This document shows positions 1-9,720 of a DNA stretch of 64,000 bases, piece by piece. Within the stretch, counting starts at the first letter, position 1; each line of letters starts with the position of its first letter. Under the pieces are notes generated by a model, which was not told the DNA's origin, searched no databases, and saw nothing but the letters and a program-made list of their open reading frames with translations. The translations under genes and the position numbers were made by a program. The stretch is taken from assembly GCA_963210315.1 (NCBI GenBank), contig OY723316.1:62001-126000 (forward strand), in the 5' to 3' direction. Origin of the DNA: Rhynchopus euleeides (taxonomy: Eukaryota; Euglenozoa; Diplonemea; Diplonemida; Diplonemidae).

Positions 1-652
1 GCGTCAGCTGCATCGGCCGCGGCACGTCGGCGACGTCGAGCACAGGCTGCAAGGGGCACGACGCAAGCGGCACGCCTGGGGTTGTGTCCACCACCTCGCG
101 CACGCTGCACGCCCGCACGGCGAGGTTCTGCACTGACGCATTCAGCCCAGGCGACGCGCCGAACACGCTGTCCAGGACGTACGTGTGCCGACGCTCGACC
201 GTGCGCGGCACGTCGCAGCTGATCTGTGTTACGTACCGCTGGTCGATGTACACGTAGCACAACCCCTTCGTGCTGCCGACGCTGTTCGGCACAAGCGCAA
301 CGTACAAACTGCTCCACCCCAGCGGCAAGCCCCGCGAGCGCAGCGCGGTGAAGCGAAAGCGGCCCCCGCGCATTGAGATGAAGTGCAGCACGCTGGACTC
401 GTGAATGCTGATCTGGAACACATCCTCCGCGCCGGCCGACAGGCTCAGCAGCGCGCCGCTGCCGCCCTGGTTGAAGACGTCCATCTCAACCACCAAGCCG
501 CCCCCGAAGTGCGTCGGCGGCAGCTGCGTCGACCCGTCGGCCTTGCGCACCGCGAGCACGTCGTGGAGGGCCGGCGCGCACTGCGGCACTTCGAGCTGTT
601 GTGCCGCCGTCAAGGCCGCCAGCAGGAGCAGTGCGCCCAACGCGCGTCGCAT
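1..652 (-). CDS. Secreted or type I membrane protein, N-terminal part (runs off the window)
   Basis: Read on the minus strand from an ATG at 652, the frame stays open to base 1, so the 3' end lies outside the window. The protein starts with a clear signal peptide (MRRALGALLLLAALTAA, then QQ). About 200 residues follow with alternating hydrophobic and polar strands and scattered cysteines, including VVEMDVFNQGG, SVLHFIS, YVYIDQRYV and RRHTYVLDSVFG. This resembles a laminin-G or concanavalin-like beta sandwich, but I cannot confirm the family. Codon use is strongly GC-rich at third positions. The start is supported by a pyrimidine-rich tract and an AG about 20 bases upstream. The product probably enters the secretory pathway; its function is unknown. 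It lies head-to-tail with the assemblin gene, 284 bases apart. Confidence 0.72.
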   Translation of the reverse strand, partial: MRRALGALLLLAALTAAQQLEVPQCAPALHDVLAVRKADGSTQLPPTHFGGGLVVEMDVFNQGGSGALLSLSAGAEDVFQISIHESSVLHFISMRGGRFRFTALRSRGLPLGWSSLYVALVPNSVGSTKGLCYVYIDQRYVTQISCDVPRTVERRHTYVLDSVFGASPGLNASVQNLAVRACSVREVVDTTPGVPLASCPLQPVLDVADVPRPMQLT

Positions 653-670
653 GTGAACGGAAGGCGTGCC

Positions 671-790
671 CTGCAGGCGGAGGTTGGTGGTGGAGCGACG
701 CCGCCAAAGGACGTGGCCGCAGCGTGTGGTGGTCGCTGTCGGCTCCGAAGGGGAAGAGGGAAAGGGGAAAGGGAAAGGGGAGAGCGGTGC
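671..790 (-). promoter_or_regulatory. Candidate splice acceptor and pyrimidine tract of the secreted-protein gene
   Basis: On the minus strand, pyrimidine runs (complement of about 749-786) are followed by CCGCCTGCAG, with the AG at 671-672. The ATG at 652 follows about 20 bases later. This is the layout of a trans-splice or cis-splice 3' site. The donor is not visible, so the kind of splicing is inferred. Confidence 0.5.
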
Positions 791-936
791 GGGGCGGGGT
801 GGGGTGGGGTGTTCCTGTCCTCTGCTTTGCCAAGGTCAAGACCAGCTGACCTGCATTTTCCCCTCCCGCCCATCCCACCCCACGAAACACTCCAGAGACC
901 CAGAACTACAAAGTACAATACAACTTACCCATTTCT

Positions 937-1554
937 TTACAGCACGGTCCCGCCGATGATGGCGACAGCGTCGTTCAGCTTGGCCTGGAGACGTGTGTCC
1001 ATTGCCTTGCGCTCGTTGAAGGCTTCGTTCAACTCGTCGTACAACCTCCGTATGATTGACTCCATGAGCGACACGAAGACAGATTCCATATGTTTGCGCT
1101 TTGCACGTTCCTCCTCAATCTCTGCTGTGAGCGTCTTCACCTCTTTCCGCATGGTGTGCGTCAGACGCTCCTCGCTCAGCCCGTGCTGGTGTATAATGTC
1201 ATCAAGCTGCTCACTCTTCACACGCAACTCTGTCAGCAAGGTGTCCAGCGCCAGGTCTTCCCTGGCCCGTGCAACAGGACTCTGCTCGGAGCCGACCGTG
1301 AGCTGCATGCCATCGGCACCCTGCATCAAAAATTTGTAGATGCGCGGCGCTGTTGTCTCCGTCATCTCCCGGCGCGAACTTCCAGCCTTGAGTGAATCCC
1401 GGATGCCCTGCAGACGGCTCGCAGCGGACCGTGCGTTGCGCTGCACAGCTTTGCCTTCCTCGTCCAGCATCCCCTCGAGCATGGCAATTTTGTCACCCAG
1501 CTGTGCCAGCCGTTCCGCTTCCTCCCCCGAGAAGGTTTGGAGACGGGAGTCCAT
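937..1554 (-). CDS. SF-assemblin / giardin-like coiled-coil protein
   Basis: The ORF encodes 205 residues of heptad-rich, highly charged sequence. It opens with MDSRLQTFSGEEAERLAQL and ends with an acidic-basic coil containing LTAEIEEERAKRK and RLYDELNEAFNERKA. This pattern, with segments repeating roughly every 28-30 residues and an RLSGMDSRL-type head, is that of striated-fibre assemblins and beta-giardins. Those proteins form filaments along flagellar basal-body roots. The frame stays open about 60 bases further upstream (to near 1612) and reads SLTTRLSG before the first Met. That also fits the family, so the true start may lie in an upstream exon. A candidate acceptor AG is at 1582-1583, right beside the junction with the duplicated segment described next. 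I am confident of the coiled coil and fairly confident of the family. Confidence 0.7.
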   Translation of the reverse strand: MDSRLQTFSGEEAERLAQLGDKIAMLEGMLDEEGKAVQRNARSAASRLQGIRDSLKAGSSRREMTETTAPRIYKFLMQGADGMQLTVGSEQSPVARAREDLALDTLLTELRVKSEQLDDIIHQHGLSEERLTHTMRKEVKTLTAEIEEERAKRKHMESVFVSLMESIIRRLYDELNEAFNERKAMDTRLQAKLNDAVAIIGGTVL

Positions 1555-1585
1555 CCCCGACAGACGTGTCGTCAGGCTCTGATGG

Positions 1586-2364
1586 TGGTTTTGGAATGGA
1601 ACACTCAGGTCGGATCACGGCACCACCCCACACCCACCTCTCGCCACCTGCCACCCTGCTGCAGCAGCTGTCAGCAAGAGAGGGTCTTCGCTCGAGAGAC
1701 ACAGCAGAGCCGCCTTCTTCTCAAGCCGTTCGCCCGGAGGGAGGGGAGGGGCGGAGTGTGTGGGGCCGGGTCGCGAAACATAGCAAAGCAAGGCACAGAG
1801 TGCTGGCCTGTCTCGCCGTTCGGCCCTCCCTCGCCCGGAGGGAGGGGAGAGGGGCGGAGGGCGTGTGTGTTCGTGGGGCCGGGTCGTCTTCCCCCGCCCC
1901 CAACAAAGAGCGTCAACCCCACAACAATCTCCAACATCCAAAAGGCAGCGACAGACCTGCCCCAGGGTTGCCCCTTCGCCCCATCTGCACACCCCCTCCC
2001 ACACCACACCACCACCCCTGAGACTTAGGCTCCACCCCGCCCGTTGCGTTGCTTCCCGAACCCGGGTCTGCATACAGGCAGGCTTGGATAACAAGGGCCG
2101 ACGCCTTGCCAATTGCTTTGTTATGCTCATCCACATCCCATACACACCGGAGGGAGCACCATCTCATCAGCAGTTCGGCAGCAGAGTTGAGCAGGAGGCT
2201 GGCGGCAGTGGGTGTGGGGCGGTGTTGCGGGACGCCAACCAGGAAGAGTTCCAACCAGGTGGAAGGCTGCAGAGAAGGGGCTTCGTGAGGGAGGGGAGGG
2301 GGTGGGGAGGACCAGTGTGCAGAGAGAGCACTGCGTTAGTCATTTGCCCTCTTCTCATCTCAGA
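1586..2364. repeat. Segmental duplication, copy 1
   Basis: About 710 bases are identical, base for base as far as I can read, to 3960-4671. A G-run length difference follows, then about 65 more similar bases. The copy lies upstream of the assemblin exon on the minus strand. It contains GC-rich overlapping ORFs on both strands that I regard as noise. The sharp common edge GGTTTTGGAATGG at 1587 and 3961 shows that a discrete segment was copied. Confidence 0.85.
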
Positions 2365-2522
2365 CGCAAACGCATCAGCTGCCTCCAAACAGAGAACAAG
2401 GGTGAGGACTGCCGTGTTGCAAGGCTAGAAAGGAAGAGAATGACAGAACACAAGAAATACGCAAGCAGGTGCAACACGACACCAAAAAGGAAGGCAGTGA
2501 ACAGGGTGACGAGACACTGCAC

Positions 2523-3655
2523 TCAGGGTGAAGCAGAAGACACAGCACACACAGAGACTGAAGTTTTGTTCGTTGGTGTGAAGACCCACCTCCCGCAGAG
2601 GCTGAGTGCAACACCAAAACCCTCTGAGTCCACCTTCCCCAGATACTCTCCTGTGCTGAGGCAGTACAGTCTGGTGCTGGCCCAGGTTTTCACTGCAACA
2701 ACATCACCTGGCTGTGACACAGCAAGCGAGAGGGGAAAGTCGTACAGTTGCACAGTACGCAGGCAGCTGAGGGAGGTTGTGCACCACACCTTGAGTGACT
2801 TGTCGCGAGAGCACGACACCAGGTGCTGCTCGTCCTGAGTCAGGGCGATGCCGCTCACTAACCCAGTGTGCCCATCCAGGGTGTGTGTGTGTGTGTGAGG
2901 GTGCTGATGTACCACACACGGATGGTATCGTCACCTGACCCGCTGAAGATCCTCGTGCCCGACACAGCAATGCTCGTAACAGCCTTGCTGTGACCCTCCA
3001 GCACTGTGGCGCTCGGTGTGCCCTTCAAGTCCCACACACGCACTTGGCCTGATGAGTCTCCGGACACCAGACGTCCGCAGTGTGTCCACGCTGCACTGTA
3101 CACCTGGCTGTTGTTGTGGTGCAGCATGCACACCTCCTCCCAAGTTGAAGTCAGCCACACGCAGATGGTGCCGTCATAAGAGCACGTTGCCAACCACGTC
3201 CCACAGACAGAGAACGCTGTGTGAGAAATAGTCTTGCTGCCGTGTGTTAAGTACGCCACCACAACAGCGGTGGTGGTGTCAAACACAGTGATGTGTCCGT
3301 TGTTGAAGTAACCCACAGCACACAGCGTCCCACACCTCGACAGTGCGATGCGGCACACCTCGCCGCCATGGGTCGATGAGTAGACTGCGGGAGCCTTGAC
3401 GATGGGCCAGCGTGGGACGAGCTGGACAGCACCCCCGTCCTCCAGACCCGTGTCGGCAACGCGCTGTGCATCGTCCAGCTCCTCCTCACACCCTTCGATG
3501 TGTGCTGCGACGTTTTCAGCCTCACGGACTGGGTTGATAGAACCCGGGAACATCTCGTTGAGCGCATCCGCCTTCAGCCCGACCACGGTCCCACCTTCCG
3601 GAACACCGACGACACACCTGTCACCGGTCCCGCTGTGACGCACAGTCACATCCAT
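2523..3655 (-). pseudogene. WD40-repeat protein, copy WD1, frame broken at a coding microsatellite
   Basis: From ATG 3655 the protein begins MDVTVRHSGTGDRCVVGVP. An approximately 85-residue region follows that resembles a ubiquitin-like fold (LKADALNEMFPGS, then EEELDDAQRVADTGL and VQLVPRW). Next come WD40 blades ending in ITVFDT, ICVWLTS, VRVWDLKG, IRVWYIS and LKVWCTTS. The frame fails at a (CA)n tract (2881-2897, eight repeats). Downstream, the last blades continue in another frame to the stop at 2523. WD3 has seven repeats at the same place and is in frame. WD1 is therefore a recent pseudogene, a frame-variable gene, or an assembly slip in a dinucleotide run. A likely acceptor AG is at 3710-3711, with MDV about 55 bases inside the exon. 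Confidence 0.75.
2881..2897. repeat. (GT)8 microsatellite inside WD1
   Basis: The tract encodes a Thr-His run on the minus strand, in the loop between two propeller blades. With eight units plus a G it puts the downstream blades two bases out of frame relative to WD3, which has seven. Confidence 0.9.
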
Positions 3656-3959
3656 GCTTGCTTCTTCTTCTTCCCCGTTCAACTTGCACGCAGAAACAAA
3701 CTGCAAATCCTGGAGGGTGTGGCGGTGTGTGCAGTGGGTGACGGTGCGGATGGGGATCAAAGACAGAGTTCCCCAAAGTCGTGCTCAGGAAGTCGCTCCT
3801 TCATGGGATGGGGTTGTGGCGGGGTTGGGGGAAGAGCCTCGTGTTCTGTTCTCTCTGCTCGGAACGACTCTGCGAGTGGGTGAGGGGTCTGAGGGAGATG
3901 CTGGGCTGTTGTGACGGGCACAACACGCAACCCACCCTACCCACACCCGACCCCCTCAC

Positions 3960-4738
3960 TGGTTTTGGAATGGAACACTCAGGTCGGATCACGGCACCAC
4001 CCCACACCCACCTCTCGCCACCTGCCACCCTGCTGCAGCAGCTGTCAGCAAGAGAGGGTCTTCGCTCGAGAGACACAGCAGAGCCGCCTTCTTCTCAAGC
4101 CGTTCGCCCGGAGGGAGGGGAGGGGCGGAGTGTGTGGGGCCGGGTCGCGAAACATAGCAAAGCAAGGCACAGAGTGCTGGCCTGTCTCGCCGTTCGGCCC
4201 TCCCTCGCCCGGAGGGAGGGGAGAGGGGCGGAGGGCGTGTGTGTTCGTGGGGCCGGGTCGTCTTCCCCCGCCCCCAACAAAGAGCGTCAACCCCACAACA
4301 ATCTCCAACATCCAAAAGGCAGCGACAGACCTGCCCCAGGGTTGCCCCTTCGCCCCATCTGCACACCCCCTCCCACACCACACCACCACCCCTGAGACTT
4401 AGGCTCCACCCCGCCCGTTGCGTTGCTTCCCGAACCCGGGTCTGCATACAGGCAGGCTTGGATAACAAGGGCCGACGCCTTGCCAATTGCTTTGTTATGC
4501 TCATCCACATCCCATACACACCGGAGGGAGCACCATCTCATCAGCAGTTCGGCAGCAGAGTTGAGCAGGAGGCTGGCGGCAGTGGGTGTGGGGCGGTGTT
4601 GCGGGACGCCAACCAGGAAGAGTTCCAACCAGGTGGAAGGCTGCAGAGAAGGGGCTTCGTGAGGGAGGGGGGGGGGGGGTGGGGACCAGTGTGCAGAGAG
4701 AGCACTGCGTCAGTCATTTGCCCGCTTCCCATCTCAGG
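3960..4738. repeat. Segmental duplication, copy 2
   Basis: Second copy of the segment at 1586-2364, here between WD1 and WD2. It diverges only in a long G run near 4671-4680 and a few bases after it. From about 4692 the sequence matches the 3' side of WD4 (11143 onward), so the two duplications overlap end to end. Confidence 0.85.
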
Positions 4739-4899
4739 AGGTTGTGCACCACACCTTGAGTGACCTGTCCTTAGAGCACGACACCAGAGGAGGGGGTAGA
4801 GGAGTCGTTCTTCAGACAGGCTCAGGTAGAGAGGTTTAAGACTGTGCGAAGGGCCCCCGGCAGGTGACGCAACCTCGCTTAGGTTTCGAGACACTGCAC

Positions 4900-6064
4900 T
4901 CAGGGTGAAACGAAAGACACAGCACACACGGAGACACGAGCGCCGTTCCTTGGTGTGAAGACCCACCTCCCGCAGAGGCTGAGTGCTACACCCTCCCCAC
5001 CCTGTGAGTCCACCTTCCCCAGAGACTCGCCTGTGCTGAGGCGGCACAGTGTGGTGCTGGACCTCTGCCAGGAAGGAGGCAGCACTGCAACAACATCACC
5101 TGGCTGTGACACAGCAAGCGAGGCGGGACAGTGGTGCAGTTGGGCAGTACGCAGGCAGCTGAGGGAGGTTGTGCACCACACCTTGAGTGACCTGTCCCAA
5201 GAGCACGACACCAGGTGCCGCTCGTCCTGAGTCAGGGCGATGCTACTCACCCGACCAGTGTGCTCATCCAGGGTGTGTGTGTGTGTGTGTGAGGGTGCTG
5301 ATGTCCCACACACGGAGGCTCCTATCACGTGACCCGCTGAAGATCCTCGTGCCCGACACAGCAATGCTGAGAACAGCACCGCTGTGACCCTCCAGCACTG
5401 TGGCGCTCGGTGTGCCCTTCAAGTACCACACACGCACTTCGCCTGAGTTGTCTCCGGACACCAGACGTCCGCAGTGCGTCCACGCTGCACTCCACACGCT
5501 GGCGGTGTTGTTGTGGTCCAGCATGCACACCTCCTCCCAAGTTGATGTCAGCCACACGCAGATGGTGCCGTCATAAGAGCACGTTGCCAACCACGTCCCA
5601 CAGACAGAGAACGCAGTCCAACAAATCAGCTTGTTGCTGTGTGGAAAGTCCGCCACCACAGCAGCGGTGGTGGTATCAAACACAGTGATGTGTCTGTTGG
5701 AGTAACCTACAGCACACAGCTTCCCACACCTCGACAGTGTGATGCGGCAGACCTTGCCGCCATACGCCGATGAGTAGACTGCAGGGGCCTTGACGTTGGG
5801 CCAGCGTGGGACGAGCTTGACGGCACCCCCGTACTCCAGACCCGTGTCGGCAACACGCTGTGCATCGTCCAGCTCCTCCTCACACCCTTCGATGTGTGCT
5901 GCGACGTTTTCAGCCTCACGGACTGCGTTGATAGAACCTGGGAACATCTCGTTGAGCGCATCCGCCTTCAGCCCGACCACGGTCCCGCCTTCCGGAACAC
6001 CTACGACACAGCTGTCACCGGTCCCCGTGTGACGCACAGTCACATCCACGGTCGGGCCGTCCAT
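4900..6064 (-). pseudogene. WD40-repeat protein, copy WD2, frame broken at the microsatellite
   Basis: From ATG 6064 it starts MDGPTVDVTVRHTGTGDSC. It then has the same ubiquitin-like N-terminal region and the same blades as WD1 and WD3. The upstream (CA)n tract at 5273-5291 has nine repeats, which moves the last blades into another frame. They resume there (SSIALTQDERHLVSCSWD) and end at the stop at 4900. A candidate acceptor CACCACAG lies directly before GGATGG, with its AG at 6067-6068. The C-terminal half and 3' flank are almost identical to WD4, whereas the N-terminal half is closer to WD3. That mosaic suggests gene conversion or unequal exchange within the array. The only lesion I see is the repeat number. 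Confidence 0.75.
5273..5291. repeat. (GT)9 microsatellite inside WD2
   Basis: Same coding tract as in WD1 and WD3, with nine units plus a G. That is four bases longer than in WD3, which breaks the reading frame of WD2. Confidence 0.9.
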
Positions 6065-6314
6065 CCCTGTGGTGAGGGTGGTTGGGAGGAGGTGAGGTGT
6101 CGAGATGGCTGTCGGGTCGCAAACTTGCACACATCACAGAACAAGTCCCCACACAGTTGGGCTGCGGAAGAACTATCAAAACACGACATATCCTTGCCAG
6201 CCACAACAGTTCTGATGACACTCCAATTGCACTGTCAGGTTGACGCTTCCCCACACGGAAACACACACGAAACCTGTTCCTTGCATTGGTGCTGCCATAC
6301 TCTTGCTGCTGGGT

Positions 6315-7475
6315 TCAACACCTGCGGGCTCTGTGGGGTTGGTGGCGAGCACCTTCTCCACGACTGGGCCCCCCTCCGCCGCGATGCCCCCCTCCAGGGA
6401 CCCACCCACAGCACCCGGAGTCGCAGGTGATTGCACCGGGCAGGCCGTGACGCGACGCCGCTTCGACGCGCTCTGTGGGGGAGTGCCCGGCTCCGCTGCG
6501 GGGGGCGTCACGCACCTCCCTTTCTTCGCCCCTCGCAGACATGGTGACGGGAGGAGGCTGTGTGGGTGGTGGCGTGTCTGTGCCTTTGGGGTGGGGATGG
6601 GTGGCAAAGACAGCGTGTCCCAAAGTGTAAAGCTGGTGCCTGCTGGAGGATGGCTGAAGGTATTGCCCGCAAACCCTTGTGCATTGTTGTGGAACCTTCC
6701 CCCAGGGGCGTCGTCTCTGCTCAGTCGGGCACCTTTCGCGACACGTGAAACACACTGCCACCCCACACTCGCCGCACCCCCAGCACCCGCGAGGGCCCAC
6801 CGGCGTGGTGCACGCGGCGCAGCTCGTCTGCCATCCAACCTGGAGGCGCATCCGCTTCGCCTGCTCGTACCCTCTCACACGCTTGTCCTGCCCCACTGAG
6901 CACGTGCCCACCTCCCGCGCCCACTGCTGCAGCGGCTCAGGCAGGACCACCGGCACGAAGTGGCCCACCGCTGTGCCGTCTGCTTGCCCCGACTCACCCA
7001 CGAAAGCCACTGCCGCCATTGCTACCGCCCTCTCCGCCGCGCGCCACACCCTGACGCCGCAGCCTTGCCTCCGGAAGGAGAGGATGGTGATTCGGAGAGC
7101 CCGTGCGAGCCCCCCGAGGACCACCTCGTCCGCCCACGACTGCAAACCTGGCCCTGCCCCTCTTCTGCTCATCTGCTGCGCCCACACCTCCGGCTCACCT
7201 CCCTCAACCATTGTGCGGAGCCCTGCATGCTGCATCACCGCCTTCACTGCCCGCGTCCTCGCTTCGGCCGCCGTCACCCTGAGCCCAGTGGGAAGCTGGG
7301 CGACGACCGCGGCGAACAGGCAGTCGCCCACTGTGTACTCCGCCTTCCATCGCACCTGCCCCTGGAGGGACCGCACCGGCTCCTCGACCCCCAGGCACTG
7401 CGATACGTCGGAGGGGGCGGCGCTCTGCCACTGGGAGATGAAGGCCGCCACTGGCTCCGTGCCCGCGAGCTCCAC
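6315..7475 (-). CDS. OTU-like cysteine protease with a cysteine-rich (RING/zinc-like) region
   Basis: The frame begins VELAGTEPVAAFISQWQ. It has an OTU-type catalytic Cys in YTVGDCLFAAVVAQLP (about residue 52). A central WADEVVLGGLARALRITIL stretch is typical of OTU domains, and a His lies in AVGHFVPVVL (about 172). A Cys cluster of C-x2-C, C-x2-C-x2-C and C-x2-C spacing (about residues 219-249) is probably a zinc site. The usual Asp three residues before the Cys is not present. After about 6690 another frame looks more coding and runs to a stop at 6176 (it includes PPAAEPGTPPQSASKRRR), so an intron or frameshift is likely. The 5' end resembles WD3: an acceptor AG at 7536-7537, then a similar leader and ATG at 7510. 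That ATG, however, is out of frame with the OTU domain. Predicted role: deubiquitinase-like. It may be related to OTU domains carried by retrotransposons. Confidence 0.6.
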   Translation of the reverse strand: MELAGTEPVAAFISQWQSAAPSDVSQCLGVEEPVRSLQGQVRWKAEYTVGDCLFAAVVAQLPTGLRVTAAEARTRAVKAVMQHAGLRTMVEGGEPEVWAQQMSRRGAGPGLQSWADEVVLGGLARALRITILSFRRQGCGVRVWRAAERAVAMAAVAFVGESGQADGTAVGHFVPVVLPEPLQQWAREVGTCSVGQDKRVRGYEQAKRMRLQVGWQTSCAACTTPVGPRGCWGCGECGVAVCFTCRERCPTEQRRRPWGKVPQQCTRVCGQYLQPSSSRHQLYTLGHAVFATHPHPKGTDTPPPTQPPPVTMSARGEEREVRDAPRSGAGHSPTERVEAASRHGLPGAITCDSGCCGWVPGGGHRGGGGPSRGEGARHQPHRARRC

Positions 7476-7510
7476 GGACCCGCAAACGGACGGACAGACA
7501 CTTCCATGAC

Positions 7511-8406
7511 TTTGGCGACCAGCTGCTCAGGTCTTCTGGAGAATGTGGGGGTGTGTGCAGTGTGCAGTGGTGGGGATGGGGACAAAGAGAGTGGCAAAGT
7601 GGGATCAACACGGATTGTCTGACAGAGCAAAGGCCAAGCCTCAGGTATGCATTGCAAAGGTGGAAAGGGGGTCTTCGTGAGGGAGGGGAGGGGGTGTGGA
7701 GCAGTCTGCAGAGAGAGCACTGCGTCAATCGTTTGCCCTCTTCTCATATCAGATCCAAACGCAGCAGCTGCCTCCAAACAGAGCAGGGGTCAGGTGATGC
7801 TGTGCTGCGAAGCAAGGAAGCAACACTGGGTGGGGGCCCTACGCTCTGTGCCACTGTGTGTCAAACTGTGTCACTTTGCAGCCAGTTTGTGAGGTTCACT
7901 ATTGCCCACTTCCCCGCACATGCCAAGGAGCCCACATTGACACTCTTCGCAGTTCTGAGCGAAGTCCACACACGAACAACATGGCAACACAAGGCAGGGA
8001 GCAGGATGGCCAAGACGCTGCACTCACGGTGAAACGGAAGAAGCTCCAGAGCCACACACGCAACGGCAGTGCTCTGCGATGCGTGTGTTGGGGTCGGAGT
8101 CACGGGGCGGAATCCTCTTCCGGTGGGAGCGGCGGTGGTGCCCTCCGAGCTTGCTGCGTTCATCGCAACTCACAACAACACACAAGGCAGAACGTCCATT
8201 TCCTCTTCTGTGCAGGGTGGCCGTTGAAGGATGCCCAGCGGAGGCGAGGGGTGGGATACTCTCTGGGCACACGAGGTGAGAACAACACACAGCAAACACA
8301 AGTCGAGGGAAGCAGGTTCCGAGCCAACACTTCTGAGCCAAGGCACAGGGTGCGAACAACATGCCAATCACAGAAGGCAGGGAAACAGGGCGACGAGACA
8401 ATGCAC
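7511..8406. other. Intergenic spacer between WD3 and the OTU gene
   Basis: I see no convincing gene. On the minus strand the segment beside 7536 is the OTU-gene acceptor tract. Around 7668-7790 there is a diverged copy of the segment that also lies near 2280-2400, 4660-4738 and 11100-11190 (CTGCAGAGAGAGCACTGCG), which marks the ends of the duplicated units. Around 7845-7975 there is a stretch resembling the small GGGGGTCTTCGC elements found near 54.9 and 58.4 kb. Confidence 0.5.
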
Positions 8407-9552
8407 TCAGGGTGAAACAGAAGACACATCACACACAGAGACTGAAGTGTAGTTCGTTGGTGTGAAGACCCACCTCCCGCAGAGGCTGAGTGCTACACCC
8501 TCCCCACCCTGTGAGTCCACCTTCCCCAGAGACTCGCCTGTGCTGAGGCGGTACAGTGTGGTGCTGGACCTCTGCCAGGAAGGAGGCAGCACTGCAACAA
8601 CATCACCTGGCTGTGATACAGCAAGCGAGGCGGGACAGTGGTGCAGTTGGGCAGTACGCAGGCAGCTGAGGGAGGTTGTGCACCACACCTTGAGTGACCT
8701 GTCCCAAGAGCACGACACCAGGTGCCGCTCGTCCTGAGTCAGGGCGATGCTACTCACCCGACCAGTGTGCTCATCCAGGGTGTGTGTGTGTGTGAGGGTG
8801 CTGATGTCCCACACACGGAGGCTCCTATCACGTGACCCGCTGAAGATCCTCGTGCCCGACACAGCAATGCTGAGAACAGCACCGCTGTGACCCTCCAGCA
8901 CTGTGGCGCTCGGTGTGCCCTTCAAGTACCACACACGCACTTTGCCTTTGGAGTCTCCGGACACCAGACGTCCGCAGTGCGTCCACGCTGCACTCCACAC
9001 GCCGGCGGTGCTGTTGTGGTCCAGCATGCACACCTCCTCCCAAGTTGATGTCAGCCACACGCAGATGGTGCCGTCACAAGAGCACGTTGCCAACCACGTC
9101 CCACAGACAGAGAACGCAGTGCGACAAATCAGCTTGTTGCTGTGTGGAAAGTCCGCCACCACAGCAGCGGTGATGGTGTCAAACACAGTGATGTGTCCGT
9201 TGGAGTAACCCACAGCACACAGCTTCCCACACCTCGACAGTGTGATGCGGCAGACCTTGCCGCCATACGCCGATGAGTAGACTGCAGGGGCCTTGACGTT
9301 GGGCCAGCGTGGGACGAGCTTGACGGCACCCCCGTACTCCAGACCCGTGTCGGCAACACGCTGTGCATCATCCAGCTCCTCCTCACACCCTTCGATGTGT
9401 GCTGCGACGTTTTCAGCCTCACGGACTGCGTTGCTAGAACCCGGGAACATCTCGTTGAGCGCATCCGCCTTCAGCCCGACCACGGTCCCGCCTTCCGGAA
9501 CCCCGACGACACAGCTGTCTCCGGTCCCCGTGTGATGCACAGCAACTTCCAT
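8407..9552 (-). CDS. WD40-repeat protein WD3, the only in-frame copy
   Basis: This is a 381-residue ORF starting MEVAVHHTGTGDSCVVGVP. Residues 1 to about 85 look ubiquitin-like: a beta-strand start, then LKADALNEMFPG, EEELDDAQRVADTGLEYGG and VKLVPRW. The rest is six or seven WD40 blades whose closing strands read ITVFDT, ICVWLTS, VRVWYLKG, LRVWDIST, LKVWCTTS and VSVCDVSS. The (CA)7 tract at 8780-8794 encodes the Thr-His loop between the fourth and fifth blades. A leader with acceptor CACTCCAG (AG at 9580-9581) lies just before the ATG. WD40 propellers are protein-protein scaffolds, and coupling to a ubiquitin-like head suggests an adaptor. I do not recognise an orthologue. Confidence 0.85.
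   Translation of the reverse strand: MEVAVHHTGTGDSCVVGVPEGGTVVGLKADALNEMFPGSSNAVREAENVAAHIEGCEEELDDAQRVADTGLEYGGAVKLVPRWPNVKAPAVYSSAYGGKVCRITLSRCGKLCAVGYSNGHITVFDTITAAVVADFPHSNKLICRTAFSVCGTWLATCSCDGTICVWLTSTWEEVCMLDHNSTAGVWSAAWTHCGRLVSGDSKGKVRVWYLKGTPSATVLEGHSGAVLSIAVSGTRIFSGSRDRSLRVWDISTLTHTHTLDEHTGRVSSIALTQDERHLVSCSWDRSLKVWCTTSLSCLRTAQLHHCPASLAVSQPGDVVAVLPPSWQRSSTTLYRLSTGESLGKVDSQGGEGVALSLCGRWVFTPTNYTSVSVCDVSSVSP
8780..8794. repeat. (GT)7 microsatellite, in frame, inside WD3
   Basis: Reference length of the coding dinucleotide tract. Seven units plus a G keep the WD3 frame open through all blades. Confidence 0.9.
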
Positions 9553-9720
9553 GACTTGGCGACCCGCTACTCAGCTTTTCTGGAGTGTGTGGCGGTGTGT
9601 GCAGTGTGCGATAGTAGGGATGGGACAAAGGCGGGGAATTGTGGAGTTCAGCCCCGCTTCCCCTGTAACCTAAATTGTGCTGGCAACAGGACAGGACGGC
9701 TGAGCTTCTTCACTGTTGAG

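Noticed and set aside
383..1339. 318-residue plus-strand ORF
   Set aside because: It runs antisense through two minus-strand genes and their spacer and shows no domain.
1615..2145. 176-residue minus-strand ORF repeated at 3989-4519
   Set aside because: It occurs twice only because its segment is duplicated. The composition is Arg/Gly/Pro noise and overlapping frames are equally open.
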